A stretch of DNA of 64,000 nucleotides from Desulfovibrio desulfuricans. Lineage in GTDB: Bacteria; Desulfobacterota; Desulfovibrionia; Desulfovibrionales; Desulfovibrionaceae. A model generated the notes under the pieces. It was not told where the DNA came from and searched no databases. It saw nothing but the letters and a program-made list of their open reading frames with translations. The first letter of the stretch is position 1, and every line of letters starts with the position of its first letter. A program made the position numbers and the translations under genes. The stretch lies in NCBI RefSeq assembly GCF_004801255.1, contig NZ_CP036295.1:867001-931000 (forward strand), written 5' to 3'. Shown here piece after piece: positions 24,344-33,481 of this stretch.

Positions 24344-25993
24344 CTAATTCAACACTGTCGGCGTATCCGTCGCCACCAGACTGGCCGGATGCCGCAGCAG
24401 CAACAGTTCAAGCTCGTCCAGCAGGGCCTTGCAGCCGTCGCCCGTCCTGGCGGAGATGGTCAGCGCGTGTGGAAACGCGTCCGCAAGCTCCGCGCGGGCC
24501 GGGGCTTCCAGCTGATCCCACTTGTTCAGAATCATCAGCCGGGGCATGCGGTCCAGTTCCATTTCGGCCAGAATGGTCTCCACAGCGCTTATCTGCTGCA
24601 GCAGATCCGGGTGCGACGCGTCGGCCACATGCAGCAAAAGGTCCGCCGCCTCCAGTTCTTCAAGTGTGGCGCGGAAGGCGTCCATGAGTTCCTTGGGCAG
24701 ATTGCGGATAAAGCCGACCGTATCGGCCATGATGATTTCTTTTTCCGCAGGAAAGCGCAGCCGCCGTGTGGTGGGGTCGAGTGTGGCAAAAAGTTTGTTT
24801 TCGGCCAGCACTTCGGAGCGGGTAAGCGTGTTGAGCAGAGTAGATTTGCCCGCATTGGTGTAGCCCACAAGCGCGGCCAGCGGTATGCCCTGGCGTGACC
24901 GGCGCGCGCGGGTGAACGAGCGCTGGCGGCGCAGCTGGTCGAGCTCTTTGCGAATACGGGCCATGCGCTCGCGTATTTTGCGGCGGTCGGTTTCGAGCTT
25001 TGTTTCGCCGGGGCCACGCCCGCCGATGCCGCCCATAAGACGGTCCATGGCGCGGTTTTTTCCCACCAGGCGCGGCTGGGTGTAGCGCAGCTGGGCCAGC
25101 TCGACCTGCAGCTTGCCCGCGCGGCTCACCGCATGCTGGGCAAAAATATCAAGAATCAACTGGGTGCGGTCAATGACCTTGCGCTCGGTGATGTCGGCGA
25201 GGTTGTGCAGCTGTGCGGGCGAAAGCTCGCCGTCAAACACCATCATGCCCGCGCGGCCTTGCAGGGCCAGCACTTCAAGCTCGGCCACCTTGCCCTTGCC
25301 CATGATCAGGCGCGGGTTGATCTGCGCCACGCGCTGCACCATGCGTCCGGCAATGGTCAGACCAGCGGTGCGGGCCAGCTCCGCCAGTTCGTCCAGATTG
25401 CGCTCCTGAATGATGCGCGGCTGCGTGCTTACCGAGACGAGCATGGCGCGCGGCGTGTCGTCGGCCTCGCGGGCGTCCTCGGCCTTGCGGGCCAGCTCTT
25501 CTTCCAGGGCTTCAGCCGTGGCGACAAACTGCGATTCTGTGCGGTCCCAGGGTTGCGGGGCGTCCATGTGATAGGGCTGCCCGCCGGAGGGCGACGGCAG
25601 CAAGTGGGCGGCCTGCCATTGCACTGGTTCGCCCACCGGGTTGACGGTGAGCGCAACCACTGCGTCCAGCCGCAAAAAGAGCATGTCCATCAGGTCTTCC
25701 TGACTGATGCCGCCAGGCGAGAGGTGGGTGTGCAACAGACGCAGACCGCGCAGGCGTTCCTGCCCGCTGCGGCCGCGCGGCAACTCGGGTATCATGATGC
25801 TGCCTGCTTCGCCCACAATAACCATCTGCACCCGGCCTTTGCGGTCGATAAGCAGCCCTAGCTGCCTGCCCAGTGCGCGTGAAAGCAGCGAGAGTTCCCG
25901 CGCCTGATCGACTGTATAGACTTCTGCCGCCGGAAAACGGCGGTTGAACAACCGGGTGAGTGCTGCAAGCTGGCTCGGTTTGAGCCCTTGCAC
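24344..25993 (-). CDS. hflX: GTPase HflX
   Basis: A 549-residue ribosome-associated GTPase that splits or rescues stalled 70S ribosomes. The N-terminal 150 residues (GLKPSQLAALTRLFNRRFP...) are the extra domain found in long HflX proteins; the HflX domain proper starts near SVSTQPRIIQERNLDELAELA, the linker has GGIGGRGPGETKLETDRR, and the G domain has VGYTNAGKSTLLNTL (G1), DTVGFI (G3) and NKWD (G4). The GTG at 25993 is preferred because GAAGG lies just before it. A TTG at 26071 is open but falls inside a strong hairpin. Confidence 0.92.
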   Translation of the reverse strand: MQGLKPSQLAALTRLFNRRFPAAEVYTVDQARELSLLSRALGRQLGLLIDRKGRVQMVIVGEAGSIMIPELPRGRSGQERLRGLRLLHTHLSPGGISQEDLMDMLFLRLDAVVALTVNPVGEPVQWQAAHLLPSPSGGQPYHMDAPQPWDRTESQFVATAEALEEELARKAEDAREADDTPRAMLVSVSTQPRIIQERNLDELAELARTAGLTIAGRMVQRVAQINPRLIMGKGKVAELEVLALQGRAGMMVFDGELSPAQLHNLADITERKVIDRTQLILDIFAQHAVSRAGKLQVELAQLRYTQPRLVGKNRAMDRLMGGIGGRGPGETKLETDRRKIRERMARIRKELDQLRRQRSFTRARRSRQGIPLAALVGYTNAGKSTLLNTLTRSEVLAENKLFATLDPTTRRLRFPAEKEIIMADTVGFIRNLPKELMDAFRATLEELEAADLLLHVADASHPDLLQQISAVETILAEMELDRMPRLMILNKWDQLEAPARAELADAFPHALTISARTGDGCKALLDELELLLLRHPASLVATDTPTVLN

Positions 25994-26047
25994 GTTGCCT
26001 TCTGGTTTTGGGATGGGATGCTCCTGAAGGAAAAGAAAAGTTGAGTC

Positions 26048-26089
26048 GCACCCGCAGCCATGGCTCCCCAAGGGGGCGGCTGCGGGTGC
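26048..26089 (-). terminator. Hairpin between IMP cyclohydrolase and hflX
   Basis: A perfect 12-bp stem, GCACCCGCAGCC (26048-26059) with GGCTGCGGGTGC (26078-26089), continued inward by further pairing. On the minus strand it is followed by a T-rich stretch (CAACTTTTCTTTTCC). It lies 33 bp after the upstream stop and 54 bp before the hflX GTG, so it may terminate or attenuate transcription into hflX. Confidence 0.65.
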
Positions 26090-26121
26090 GCAAATGGTAT
26101 GGTCAGCGGGGGCCGCGCAGC

Positions 26122-26709
26122 CTAGGGCCGCAGATACGAGGTGATCAGGGCGTCGTAGCGCGAGGTGGCCTCGAAGGCGCGCGATGCCATGATCTGGCGG
26201 AATTCAAGCCCCACGGTGGTGTCTTTTTCCAGCTCTTCCATGGCGGCGGTGTACCACTGCGGCGAGGGCAGCACCAAAACGCTGTGGAAGTTTTTGGCCG
26301 CGGCGCGCAGCATGCAGGGGCCGCCGATGTCAATTTCTTCCACGGCCTGCTCAAGCGACAGGTGGCGTTCCACCGCGCCGGCAAAGTCGTAAAGATTGAC
26401 GCAGACAAGGTCAAAGGGGCGGATGCCCTTTTCCGTCAGGGTCTGCATGTGTTGGGGCTCGTCCTTGTTGGCCAGAATGCCCGCGTGAATTTTGGGGTGC
26501 AGGGTTTTGACCCGGCCGCCCAGAATTTCGGGAAATCCCGTTACGGTGCTCACTGCGGTGACGGGCAGACCGGCCGCCTCAAGGGCCTTCTGTGTGCCGC
26601 CGGTAGAGATCAGCTCTACCCCCCGCGAGGTAAGAAACGTGGCAAACTCCACAAGGCCGCTCTTGTCCGTAACGCTCAAGATGGCGCGACGAATGGGCAA
26701 AATATCCAT
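26122..26709 (-). CDS. IMP cyclohydrolase (PurH N-terminal MGS-like domain only)
   Basis: A 195-residue cytoplasmic enzyme that would close FAICAR to IMP, the last step of purine synthesis. It is the methylglyoxal-synthase-like half of PurH: RRAILSVTDKSGLVEFATFL, ISTGGTQKALEAAGL, GGRVKTLHPKIHAGIL and EIDIGGPCMLRAAAKN are conserved PurH sequence. The protein ends where the ~310-residue AICAR formyltransferase domain of bifunctional PurH would start. The other activity must be encoded elsewhere. AGGAG precedes the start. Confidence 0.9.
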   Translation of the reverse strand: MDILPIRRAILSVTDKSGLVEFATFLTSRGVELISTGGTQKALEAAGLPVTAVSTVTGFPEILGGRVKTLHPKIHAGILANKDEPQHMQTLTEKGIRPFDLVCVNLYDFAGAVERHLSLEQAVEEIDIGGPCMLRAAAKNFHSVLVLPSPQWYTAAMEELEKDTTVGLEFRQIMASRAFEATSRYDALITSYLRP

Positions 26710-26870
26710 AAGCGACTCCTTGAAAAATGTCCAAAATAGGGTTTGGCGGCGTACATACGCCGTATTTCTTATAACGCAAAAAGCCCGTTCTGGCAATGCG
26801 TTGCGGGCAAAACAGTCCCGCGCCCCTTGCCCGCGTCAAAATGCAAGGCTATGCTGCGCCAGGAGGCACT

Positions 26871-27677
26871 ATGCAGCTCAAGCTTGTTTCATGGAATGTC
26901 AATGGCCTGCGCGCTGTGGCGGGCAAGCCCGAATGGCAGTGGTTTGCGCAAACCGACGCGCAGGTTGTAGCCCTGCAGGAAACCAAGGCCCACCCCGACC
27001 AGTTGAGCGAAGACGTGCGCGAGCCTGAAGGCTGGGAATCGCACTGGTCGTGGAGCACGGTAAAAAAGGGCTATTCGGGCGTGGCGGTATTCAGCAAGGT
27101 TCCGTCGCTGAACGCCAGCATAGAGCTGCCGCAGCCGGAATATCAGGGCGAGGGGCGTCTGCTGCATCTGGAGTATCCGCAGTTTCACTTTTTCAACGGA
27201 TACTTTCCCAACGGCGGCGCAGAAGAGCTGGATGATAATGGCAAGCCCACGGGCCGGTTCAAGCGCGTGCCGTACAAGATGGGATTTTTCGAGGCCTTTT
27301 TGGCCTATGCGGAAGAATGCCGCAAAAGCAAACCCATTGTGGTCTGCGGCGACTTTAACATCGCTCACCGTCCCATTGACCTTGCCCGGCCCAAGCAGAA
27401 CGAAAAATATACGGGCTTTTTGCCCGAAGAGCGGGCCTTTCTGGACCGGTTTACGGCTATGGGCTATGTGGATACCTTTCGTCATGTGCACGGCGAGGCC
27501 GAGGGCAACTACTCGTGGTGGTCGTACAAAAGCCGCGCGCGCGAAAAAAATATCGGGTGGCGCATAGACTATTTTTTTGTATCACAAGAGCTTGTGCCTG
27601 CGGTGCGCGACGCCTGGATTGAAAATAACGTCTTTGGCTCCGACCACTGCCCTGTGGGGCTGTGCCTGGAGTTTTAG
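26871..27677 (+). CDS. xth: Exodeoxyribonuclease III
   Basis: A 268-residue DNA-repair enzyme of the endonuclease/exonuclease/phosphatase superfamily, acting at abasic sites. The pattern is complete: SWNVNGLRA (metal), LQETKAHPDQL (catalytic Glu), YSGVAVFSK, GDFNIAHRPIDL (Asp/Asn), RIDYFFVS and SDHCPVG (catalytic Asp-His). Length is normal. AGGAGG lies 5 nt before the ATG. Divergent from the IMP cyclohydrolase gene. Confidence 0.96.
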   Translation: MQLKLVSWNVNGLRAVAGKPEWQWFAQTDAQVVALQETKAHPDQLSEDVREPEGWESHWSWSTVKKGYSGVAVFSKVPSLNASIELPQPEYQGEGRLLHLEYPQFHFFNGYFPNGGAEELDDNGKPTGRFKRVPYKMGFFEAFLAYAEECRKSKPIVVCGDFNIAHRPIDLARPKQNEKYTGFLPEERAFLDRFTAMGYVDTFRHVHGEAEGNYSWWSYKSRAREKNIGWRIDYFFVSQELVPAVRDAWIENNVFGSDHCPVGLCLEF

Positions 27678-27708
27678 CGGGTGCGACGGCAACCGCCCTT
27701 GCAGACAG

Positions 27709-27768
27709 AAAAAACCCGCTTTGTCCCCGCAGGCGACGCATGAACGCCTGGGGGTAAAGCGGGTTTTT
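27709..27768. terminator. Bidirectional terminator
   Basis: A long stem pairs AAAACCCGCTTT with AAAGCGGGTTTT and continues inward through CGCAGGCG / CGCCTG. A-tract and T-tract flank it, so it can serve xth (+) and the small ORF at 27800 (-). Confidence 0.9.
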
Positions 27769-27799
27769 ATACTGCGCAGACCGCAATATGGAAAAGCGA

Positions 27800-28129
27800 C
27801 TAATCGAGCAGGCCGAGCAGACGCGCGACGCGCTGTTCATTCAGGCCGGTATGTACCTGAATGAGATCCTGACTGTGCTGCACGGCCTCCTGCTCGACCT
27901 GGGCGAGCGCCTGGCGCATTTCGTCAGAGTTGAGCATGTGCGGGGTTCCGGGGACTGTCTGCTCCAGAACCGGCGCAGCCGAAGTGCCGGCCTCGTCGTC
28001 GGCGGGAGCCGCCGGTGCCGCAGGCGTGCTCTCCGCCCGGTTTACGGGCAGCATTGCGTTGACCCTTTCCTGAAATGTGGGAAAAACCGGCCCCAGATCA
28101 TTATTGCGAAAACGGAATTCCAGTTCCAT
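27800..28129 (-). CDS. Small protein of unknown function
   Basis: A 109-residue soluble protein with no recognisable family. The N-terminal 30 residues (MELEFRFRNNDLGPVFPTFQ) are mixed, residues 31-55 are rich in Ala, Pro and Thr, and the C-terminal 45 residues are likely one amphipathic helix (MRQALAQVEQEAVQHSQDLI). AGGAG lies 7 nt before the ATG, and the gene is followed by a good terminator, so it is probably real. No function is proposed. Confidence 0.7.
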   Translation of the reverse strand: MELEFRFRNNDLGPVFPTFQERVNAMLPVNRAESTPAAPAAPADDEAGTSAAPVLEQTVPGTPHMLNSDEMRQALAQVEQEAVQHSQDLIQVHTGLNEQRVARLLGLLD

Positions 28130-28288
28130 CGGGCATCTCCTCGGGCTTGACGCATCGGGGCGTCATTACACTCGCGCCAAGCGCGCTTCGGTCATGTGGA
28201 AAAATTGACCGCCTGTTGGTATTGCCCGAAAATATGCAAAAAGCAGACCGTTCGTTATGTGCCGTCTGTGGCTACACGTGCCGCAGCG

Positions 28289-29383
28289 CTATTCCATCAC
28301 CTTGACCAGCAGGCCCGGCGCAAGGCGCACCTGGCCGTCCACCACAATGTGTTCGCCCTCGGCCACTTCGCCGTCCAGCACTGTGCGGTCGGCATGTTCA
28401 AACAGGGGTCTGACCTTGCGGTAGCTGGCGCGGCTGTCTTTATCAACCACGTAAACGTAAGATTCTTCGCGGCCAGACTGCACGGCTCTGGTCGGCACGG
28501 TCAAAGCGCCCACGGCCACGCCCAGGGGCAGCTCGACCTGCACAAATTGCCCCGGCCACAGGCGGCGCAGCTCGTTGGTAAAGGTGGCGCGCAGGCGGAT
28601 GGTGCCGGTGCGGGTGTCTACCGTGTTGTCCACCAGGGTGAGGAGGCCTTTTTCGGGTTTGCCGCCCGCCGGGGTAGCGGAAACCTGCACATTGCCCTGG
28701 CCCATCTGCTCGATGATCACGGGCAGATGCGACTCTGGCACAGAAAAGCTCACATAAATGGGCGAAAGCGTATCGATGGTGACGATAACCGTGGCGTCGC
28801 CCGATTTAACCATGTTGCCCCTATCCACGCTCAGCGCGCCCACGCGCCCGCTGATGGGGGCCACTACCTTGCAGTAGCTGAGGTCAAGGGCGGCGCTCTC
28901 GACGCTGGCCTTGTCAGATTGCACCGTAGCCCGCAAGGCTGCGGCGTCGGTAACTGTTTTTTCATAGGCGTCGCGGCTTACGTAGCCGTTGCCCACAAGC
29001 TTGCCGTAGCGGTTCATGTCGTCCAGAGCCTTGGCAAGCTGCGCCTGCGACTTGGCCAGCTGGCCCTTTTTTTCGCGCAGGGCGGCTTCAAAGGGGCGGG
29101 GGTCGATGGTGATAAGGGGGTCGCCCTCGTGCACGTCCTGACCTTCAGTAAAGTGCACCTGCTGTATCTCGCCGGTAACACGCGGCTTTACGCCAACAGA
29201 ACCAGAGGCGCGCACGTTGCCCACGGCGTGCAGCAGGCGGGGCACGTCGGCGCGCGTGATGGATTCCACCCGCACTGGCGCGGGTGGAGGGGTATTTTTT
29301 TTGCTGTCGTCTTGTGAACATGCGGCCAGCAAGAGCAGCAGAACCAGCGGGACGAGGGGCAATGCGTTGTGGATTGGCTTCAT
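28289..29383 (-). CDS. RND efflux adaptor (MexA/AcrA-type periplasmic lipoprotein)
   Basis: A 364-residue membrane-fusion protein. The signal ends at the lipobox LLLLLAAC, then VRVESITRADVPRLLHAVGN begins the mature part. The lipoyl-like halves (EGQDVHEGDPLITID and CKVVAPISGRVGALSVDRG) flank an alpha-hairpin (about residues 100-165), followed by a beta-barrel domain with GQFVQVELPLG. Such adaptors link an RND pump to a TolC-type channel. GGGGAG precedes the start. No pump or outer-membrane factor lies nearby, so its partner must be elsewhere. Confidence 0.9.
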   Translation of the reverse strand: MKPIHNALPLVPLVLLLLLAACSQDDSKKNTPPPAPVRVESITRADVPRLLHAVGNVRASGSVGVKPRVTGEIQQVHFTEGQDVHEGDPLITIDPRPFEAALREKKGQLAKSQAQLAKALDDMNRYGKLVGNGYVSRDAYEKTVTDAAALRATVQSDKASVESAALDLSYCKVVAPISGRVGALSVDRGNMVKSGDATVIVTIDTLSPIYVSFSVPESHLPVIIEQMGQGNVQVSATPAGGKPEKGLLTLVDNTVDTRTGTIRLRATFTNELRRLWPGQFVQVELPLGVAVGALTVPTRAVQSGREESYVYVVDKDSRASYRKVRPLFEHADRTVLDGEVAEGEHIVVDGQVRLAPGLLVKVME

Positions 29384-29518
29384 GGGACTCCCCACAAGAT
29401 AGAAACGGCCTTGGCGCGACATTGAATGCAAGTGCGACCGTGAATCAAGCCCCACGCCGCGTCAAGCAGATTGTTAGCTATGCACTTATATCTGCGTTTA
29501 TCCCCCCTTTGGCAACGA

Positions 29519-29546
29519 TTGACATTCGGCACGGTCACGGCATAAT
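29519..29546 (+). promoter_or_regulatory. Promoter for speA
   Basis: TTGACA (29519-29524), 16 bp, CATAAT (29541-29546), about 120 bp before the speA start. A short hairpin GGCCTG / CAGGCC lies in the leader at 29607-29621. Confidence 0.55.
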
Positions 29547-29667
29547 TACGCCGCATTTTTCGGGCAATCCTCTGTTGTCGTTTTTTTGAACGGCGGCAGC
29601 TTCAGCGGCCTGTCTCAGGCCCGGATCAACCATATATATGCGCCAGCGGCGCTTACAGGAGCAGGAA

Positions 29668-31584
29668 TTGGCAAAAAACCGCGCATTACAGCAGTGGCGG
29701 GTGGAGGATTCCATCGAGCTTTACGGCATCCGTAATTGGGGCGCCGGGTATTTTGACGTGTCGGATGCGGGCGAGGTCGTGATTTGCCCGCAGGGGCCCA
29801 AGGGGCCGCAGGTTTCGATACCAGACGTTATCGCCGGGCTGAAAGAGCGCGGGTATGATATGCCCGTGCTCTTGCGCGTGGAGAATATTCTGGATTCGCG
29901 CATTGCCAATATTCACGAATCGTTCCGCAAGGCCATCAAAAGCCTCAACTACACCGGTTCGTACCGGGGTGTTTTTCCCATCAAGGTCAACCAGCAGCAG
30001 CAGGTTGTGGAAAAAATAGCCCAGTTCGGCTCCACATACCACCACGGGCTTGAGGTCGGCTCCAAGGCCGAGCTCATCGCGGCAGTGTCGCTCATGCGCG
30101 ACCGCGAGGCCTGCATCGTCTGCAACGGCTACAAGGACGAAGAATTTATCGATCTTGGCCTGCAGGCCCTGCGCCTTGGCTTTAACGTGCTGTTTGTTCT
30201 TGAAATGCCCAGCGAGCTGGAAGTGGTGCTCGCGCGCAGCAAGGCCCTGGGCGTACGCCCCAACATTGGCGTGCGCGCCAAGCTGGCCGTGAAGGCCAGC
30301 GGCCACTGGACCGATTCTGGCGGCGAGCGCTCCACCTTTGGCCTGTCGCCCGCCCAGATTGTGGACGTGGTGGACACGCTCAAGGCCAACGACATGCTCG
30401 ACTGCTTCAAGCTGCTGCACTACCACCTTGGTTCGCAGGTTTCCAACATTCGCGACATCCGTACAGGCGTCATGGAAGGCGCGCGCCTTTACGTGGGTCT
30501 GGTGCAGGAAGGCGCGCCCATGGGGTATCTTGACCTTGGCGGCGGTCTGGCGGTGGACTACGACGGCTCGCACACCAACTATGTTTCGTCGCGCAACTAT
30601 ACGCTCGACGAATACAGCGCCGACATTGTCGAAGCCATCATGAGCATCCTTGACGAGCAGAATGTGGCGCATCCGCACATCATCACCGAATCGGGCCGCG
30701 CCACTGTGGCCTATTATTCCGTGCTGCTCTTCAACGTGCTTGACGTCAGCATGGTGGAAGAAGTGCAACTGCCCGACAACCTGCCCGAGGGCACGCCCGA
30801 GCCTGTGCTGAACCTGCGCGAAACTCTTGCCAACATTACCCTGCGCAATCTGCAGGAATGTTATAACGACGCCATCTACTACCGCGACGAAATGCGTCAG
30901 CTCTTTTCCACCGGGCGCGTAAATCTGCGCCAGCGTACCCTGGCCGAGCGGTTTTTCTGGGCCATCATCATGCGCATTGCACAGGAAAAGACGCGCCTCA
31001 AGACGATACCCCGCGACCTCGCCGATATTGATGTGAGCCTTGCGGATATTTATTACGGCAATTTCAGCGTGTTCCAGTCGTTGCCCGACTCGTGGGCCAT
31101 TGACCAGCTGTTCCCGGTTATGCCCGTGCACCGGCTTAAGGAATTTCCTTCGCGGCAGGGCATCATCTCTGACATCACCTGCGACTCTGATGGCCGCATC
31201 GACCATTTTATCGATCCTCAGGGCATGAAGCCCACGCTTGATCTGCACCCCGTGCGCGACGGCGAAGAGTATTATCTTGGCGTGTTTCTTGTCGGCGCGT
31301 ATCAGGAAACGCTGGGCGATCTGCACAACCTTATGGGCGACACCAACGTGGTGTCCATCAGGGTGCGCGACGACGGCAATTACGAGTATGTGCGCGAAAT
31401 CAGGGGCGACTCTGTGGCGGATATACTGAGTTATGTGGAATACGAGCCGCGTCGCATCCTCGAAGATCTGCGCAGCACAGCGGAGCAGGCCGTGAGGCAG
31501 GGGCGTATTTCGCCCAGCGACCGGTTTGCCATTATGCAGGTATTTGAAGACGGCCTGCGCGGGTACACCTATTTTGAACGGTAG
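29668..31584 (+). CDS. speA: Biosynthetic arginine decarboxylase
   Basis: A 638-residue PLP enzyme making agmatine from arginine, the first step of putrescine synthesis. The barrel domain shows FPIKVNQQQQVVEK, whose lysine (K106) binds PLP, LEVGSKAELIAAVSL, and HYHLGSQVSNIRDI; the second domain carries DSWAIDQLFPVMPVHRL and ITCDSDGRIDHFID. The start TTG at 29668 (MAKNRALQQW) is preferred because ACAGGAG lies just before it; an ATG ten codons upstream (29638) is possible. It is followed by the second repeat locus. Confidence 0.94.
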   Translation: MAKNRALQQWRVEDSIELYGIRNWGAGYFDVSDAGEVVICPQGPKGPQVSIPDVIAGLKERGYDMPVLLRVENILDSRIANIHESFRKAIKSLNYTGSYRGVFPIKVNQQQQVVEKIAQFGSTYHHGLEVGSKAELIAAVSLMRDREACIVCNGYKDEEFIDLGLQALRLGFNVLFVLEMPSELEVVLARSKALGVRPNIGVRAKLAVKASGHWTDSGGERSTFGLSPAQIVDVVDTLKANDMLDCFKLLHYHLGSQVSNIRDIRTGVMEGARLYVGLVQEGAPMGYLDLGGGLAVDYDGSHTNYVSSRNYTLDEYSADIVEAIMSILDEQNVAHPHIITESGRATVAYYSVLLFNVLDVSMVEEVQLPDNLPEGTPEPVLNLRETLANITLRNLQECYNDAIYYRDEMRQLFSTGRVNLRQRTLAERFFWAIIMRIAQEKTRLKTIPRDLADIDVSLADIYYGNFSVFQSLPDSWAIDQLFPVMPVHRLKEFPSRQGIISDITCDSDGRIDHFIDPQGMKPTLDLHPVRDGEEYYLGVFLVGAYQETLGDLHNLMGDTNVVSIRVRDDGNYEYVREIRGDSVADILSYVEYEPRRILEDLRSTAEQAVRQGRISPSDRFAIMQVFEDGLRGYTYFER

Positions 31585-31600
31585 GGCTGCGCGGCGTAGC

Positions 31601-33010
31601 TAGTTTGGTAGAATATGGCAGGCACGGCTGAGAAAAGGCCGGGGAGCGTCATCGGCGGGTGGGTGAGCCCGTCGGGCTGATTTACGCAAACCCGACTTTT
31701 TGGGCCTGACTGCGTTAGAATCCTGTTTTTGATGCTCACGTACATGAGTACGCTGCGCTCAAAAACAGGATTTTTCCTTGTCAGGCCGAAAAATGCGTAT
31801 TTTGCAAATAGCCCAACACCAGCCATCGCCTTCGCGTTGCTCCGGCGAGTATAAGGAAGGCGGCGCGACGACCTGCTTTTGATGGCGAACGAATTTTTCT
31901 AACTTGCCAGTTCCCCGCTGCTCATGGTTGAGCTGGGTGCAGGCCGGGGCAAATATCTGTGGGCAGATGGTAGAAAAAGACTGAGAAAGGGCAGGGAGAG
32001 CGTCATCAGCGGGTGTGTGAGCCCGTCGGGCCGATTTACGCAAACCCGACTTTTTTGGCCTGAACTGCGTTAAAATCCTGTTTTTGATGCTCACGTACAT
32101 GAGTACGCTGCGCTCAAGAACAGGATTTTTCCTTGTCAGGCCGAAAAATGCGTATTTTGCAAATAGCCCAACACCAGCCATCGCCTTCGCATTCGCTCCG
32201 GCGAGTATAAGGAAGGCGGCGCGACGGCCTGCTTTTGGTGGCGAACGAATTTTTCTAACGTGCCAGTTACCCGTTGCTTATGGTTGGACTGGGTGCAGGC
32301 CGGGGCAAATATCCGTGGGCAGATGGTAGAAAAAGACTGAGAAAGGGCAGGGAGAGCGTCATCAGCGGGTGTGTGAGCCCGTCGGGCTGATTTACGCAAA
32401 CCCGACTTTTTCGGCCTGAGCTGCGTTAAAATCCTGTTTTTGATGCTCACGTACATGAGTACGCTGCGCTCAAAGACAGGATTTTTCCTTGTCAGGCCGG
32501 AAAAATGCGTATTTTGCAAATAGCCCAACACCAGCCATCGCCTTCGCATTCGCTGCGGCGAGTATAAGGAAGGCGACCCGACGGCCTGCTTTTGGTGGCG
32601 AACGAATTTTTCTAACGTGCCAGTTACCCGTTGCTTATGGTTGGACTGGGTGCAGGCCGGGGCAAATATCCGTGGGCAGATGGTAGAAAAAGACTGAGGA
32701 AGGCCGGAGAGCGTCAGCGGCGGGGTGGGTGAGCCCGTCGGGCCGATTTACGCAAACCCGACTTTTTTGGCCTGAGCTGCGTTAAAATCCTGTTTTTGAT
32801 GCTCACGTACATGAGTACGCTGCGCTCAAAGACAGGATTTTTCCTTGTCAGGCCGAAAAATGCGTATTTTGCAAATAGCCCAACAGCAGCCATCGCCTTC
32901 GCATTCGCTGCGGCGAGTATAAGGAAGGCGACCCGACGGCCTGCTTTTGGTGGCGAGCATCTTTTTTAACTTGCCAGTTACCTGCTGCTTATGGTTGAGC
33001 TGGGTGCAGC
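31601..33010. repeat. Repeat array A2: four ~356-bp units plus a partial one
   Basis: Units start at 31658, 32012, 32368 and 32724; the last breaks off near 33010. A partial tail unit (31601-31657) precedes the first. They match array A1 (22671) in the same orientation, with the same palindrome at +39 to +136. Units 32012, 32368 and 32724 carry A-to-G changes in the 3' arm of the inner stem that keep G-U pairing in a plus-strand RNA. It begins 17 bp past the speA stop. Confidence 0.9.
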
Positions 33011-33230
33011 GAGAGTGGGAAAAGTCAAATTACTGCAGAAAAGGGTAGAGAGTCTTGCAGCGTGGGTGTCTCCGTCGGTTTGATTTGGGTTGGGCTGCGG
33101 GTAGCCGCGAGAGAGGTGCATGCCGCGTAGCTTTTTGCTCGTCGCTTGAAGATATATGTGTGACGCTAGAACGTAAAATGGAAGGGGCGGAGGGGGCGAA
33201 GCATTATTCTCAACCCGCCACTGCACCAAT
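33011..33230. other. Spacer with a degenerate unit-like start
   Basis: No gene. GGGTAGAGAGTCTTGCAG, then a GTGGGTGTCTCCGTCGG stretch, resembles the junction between two A units but is degraded. The rest has no match to the first locus's spacer. Confidence 0.4.
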
Positions 33231-33481
33231 GGTATTCGGCTGAAGCGGACTTTGATCAGAGCGGAAGCAGGGTATGGCATTACGCGTCGCGGAGGGAGAT
33301 CACCCGATGGAGCGTAGCGAGTAAGGGAAGCTCCCGCAGCAGAAGACGCGTGCCCTCGTCGTTTGGCGGCAATTGAAAACGCTCTTTAGGGGGTGCTTCG
33401 GGGGGGATGCAAGGGGGGCCGCGCAGGGGGCGTAGCCCCATAACCGGCCCCGCCTTGCCGCGCGCCGCGCAGGCGTCCCAA
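33231..33481. repeat. Dispersed repeat element B, copy 2
   Basis: Nearly identical to 23871-24121, offset by 9360 bp and in the same orientation. It contains GCAGCAGAAGACGCGTGCCC and a G-rich stretch. No supported gene. Confidence 0.88.

Noticed and set aside
29686-31326. 546-codon frame opposite speA
   Set aside because: speA carries complete family motifs; the opposite frame is open because of GC-rich third positions.
22671-33010. CRISPR array
   Set aside because: Units are ~356 bp and adjacent with no short repeats and unique spacers, and no cas genes lie nearby.
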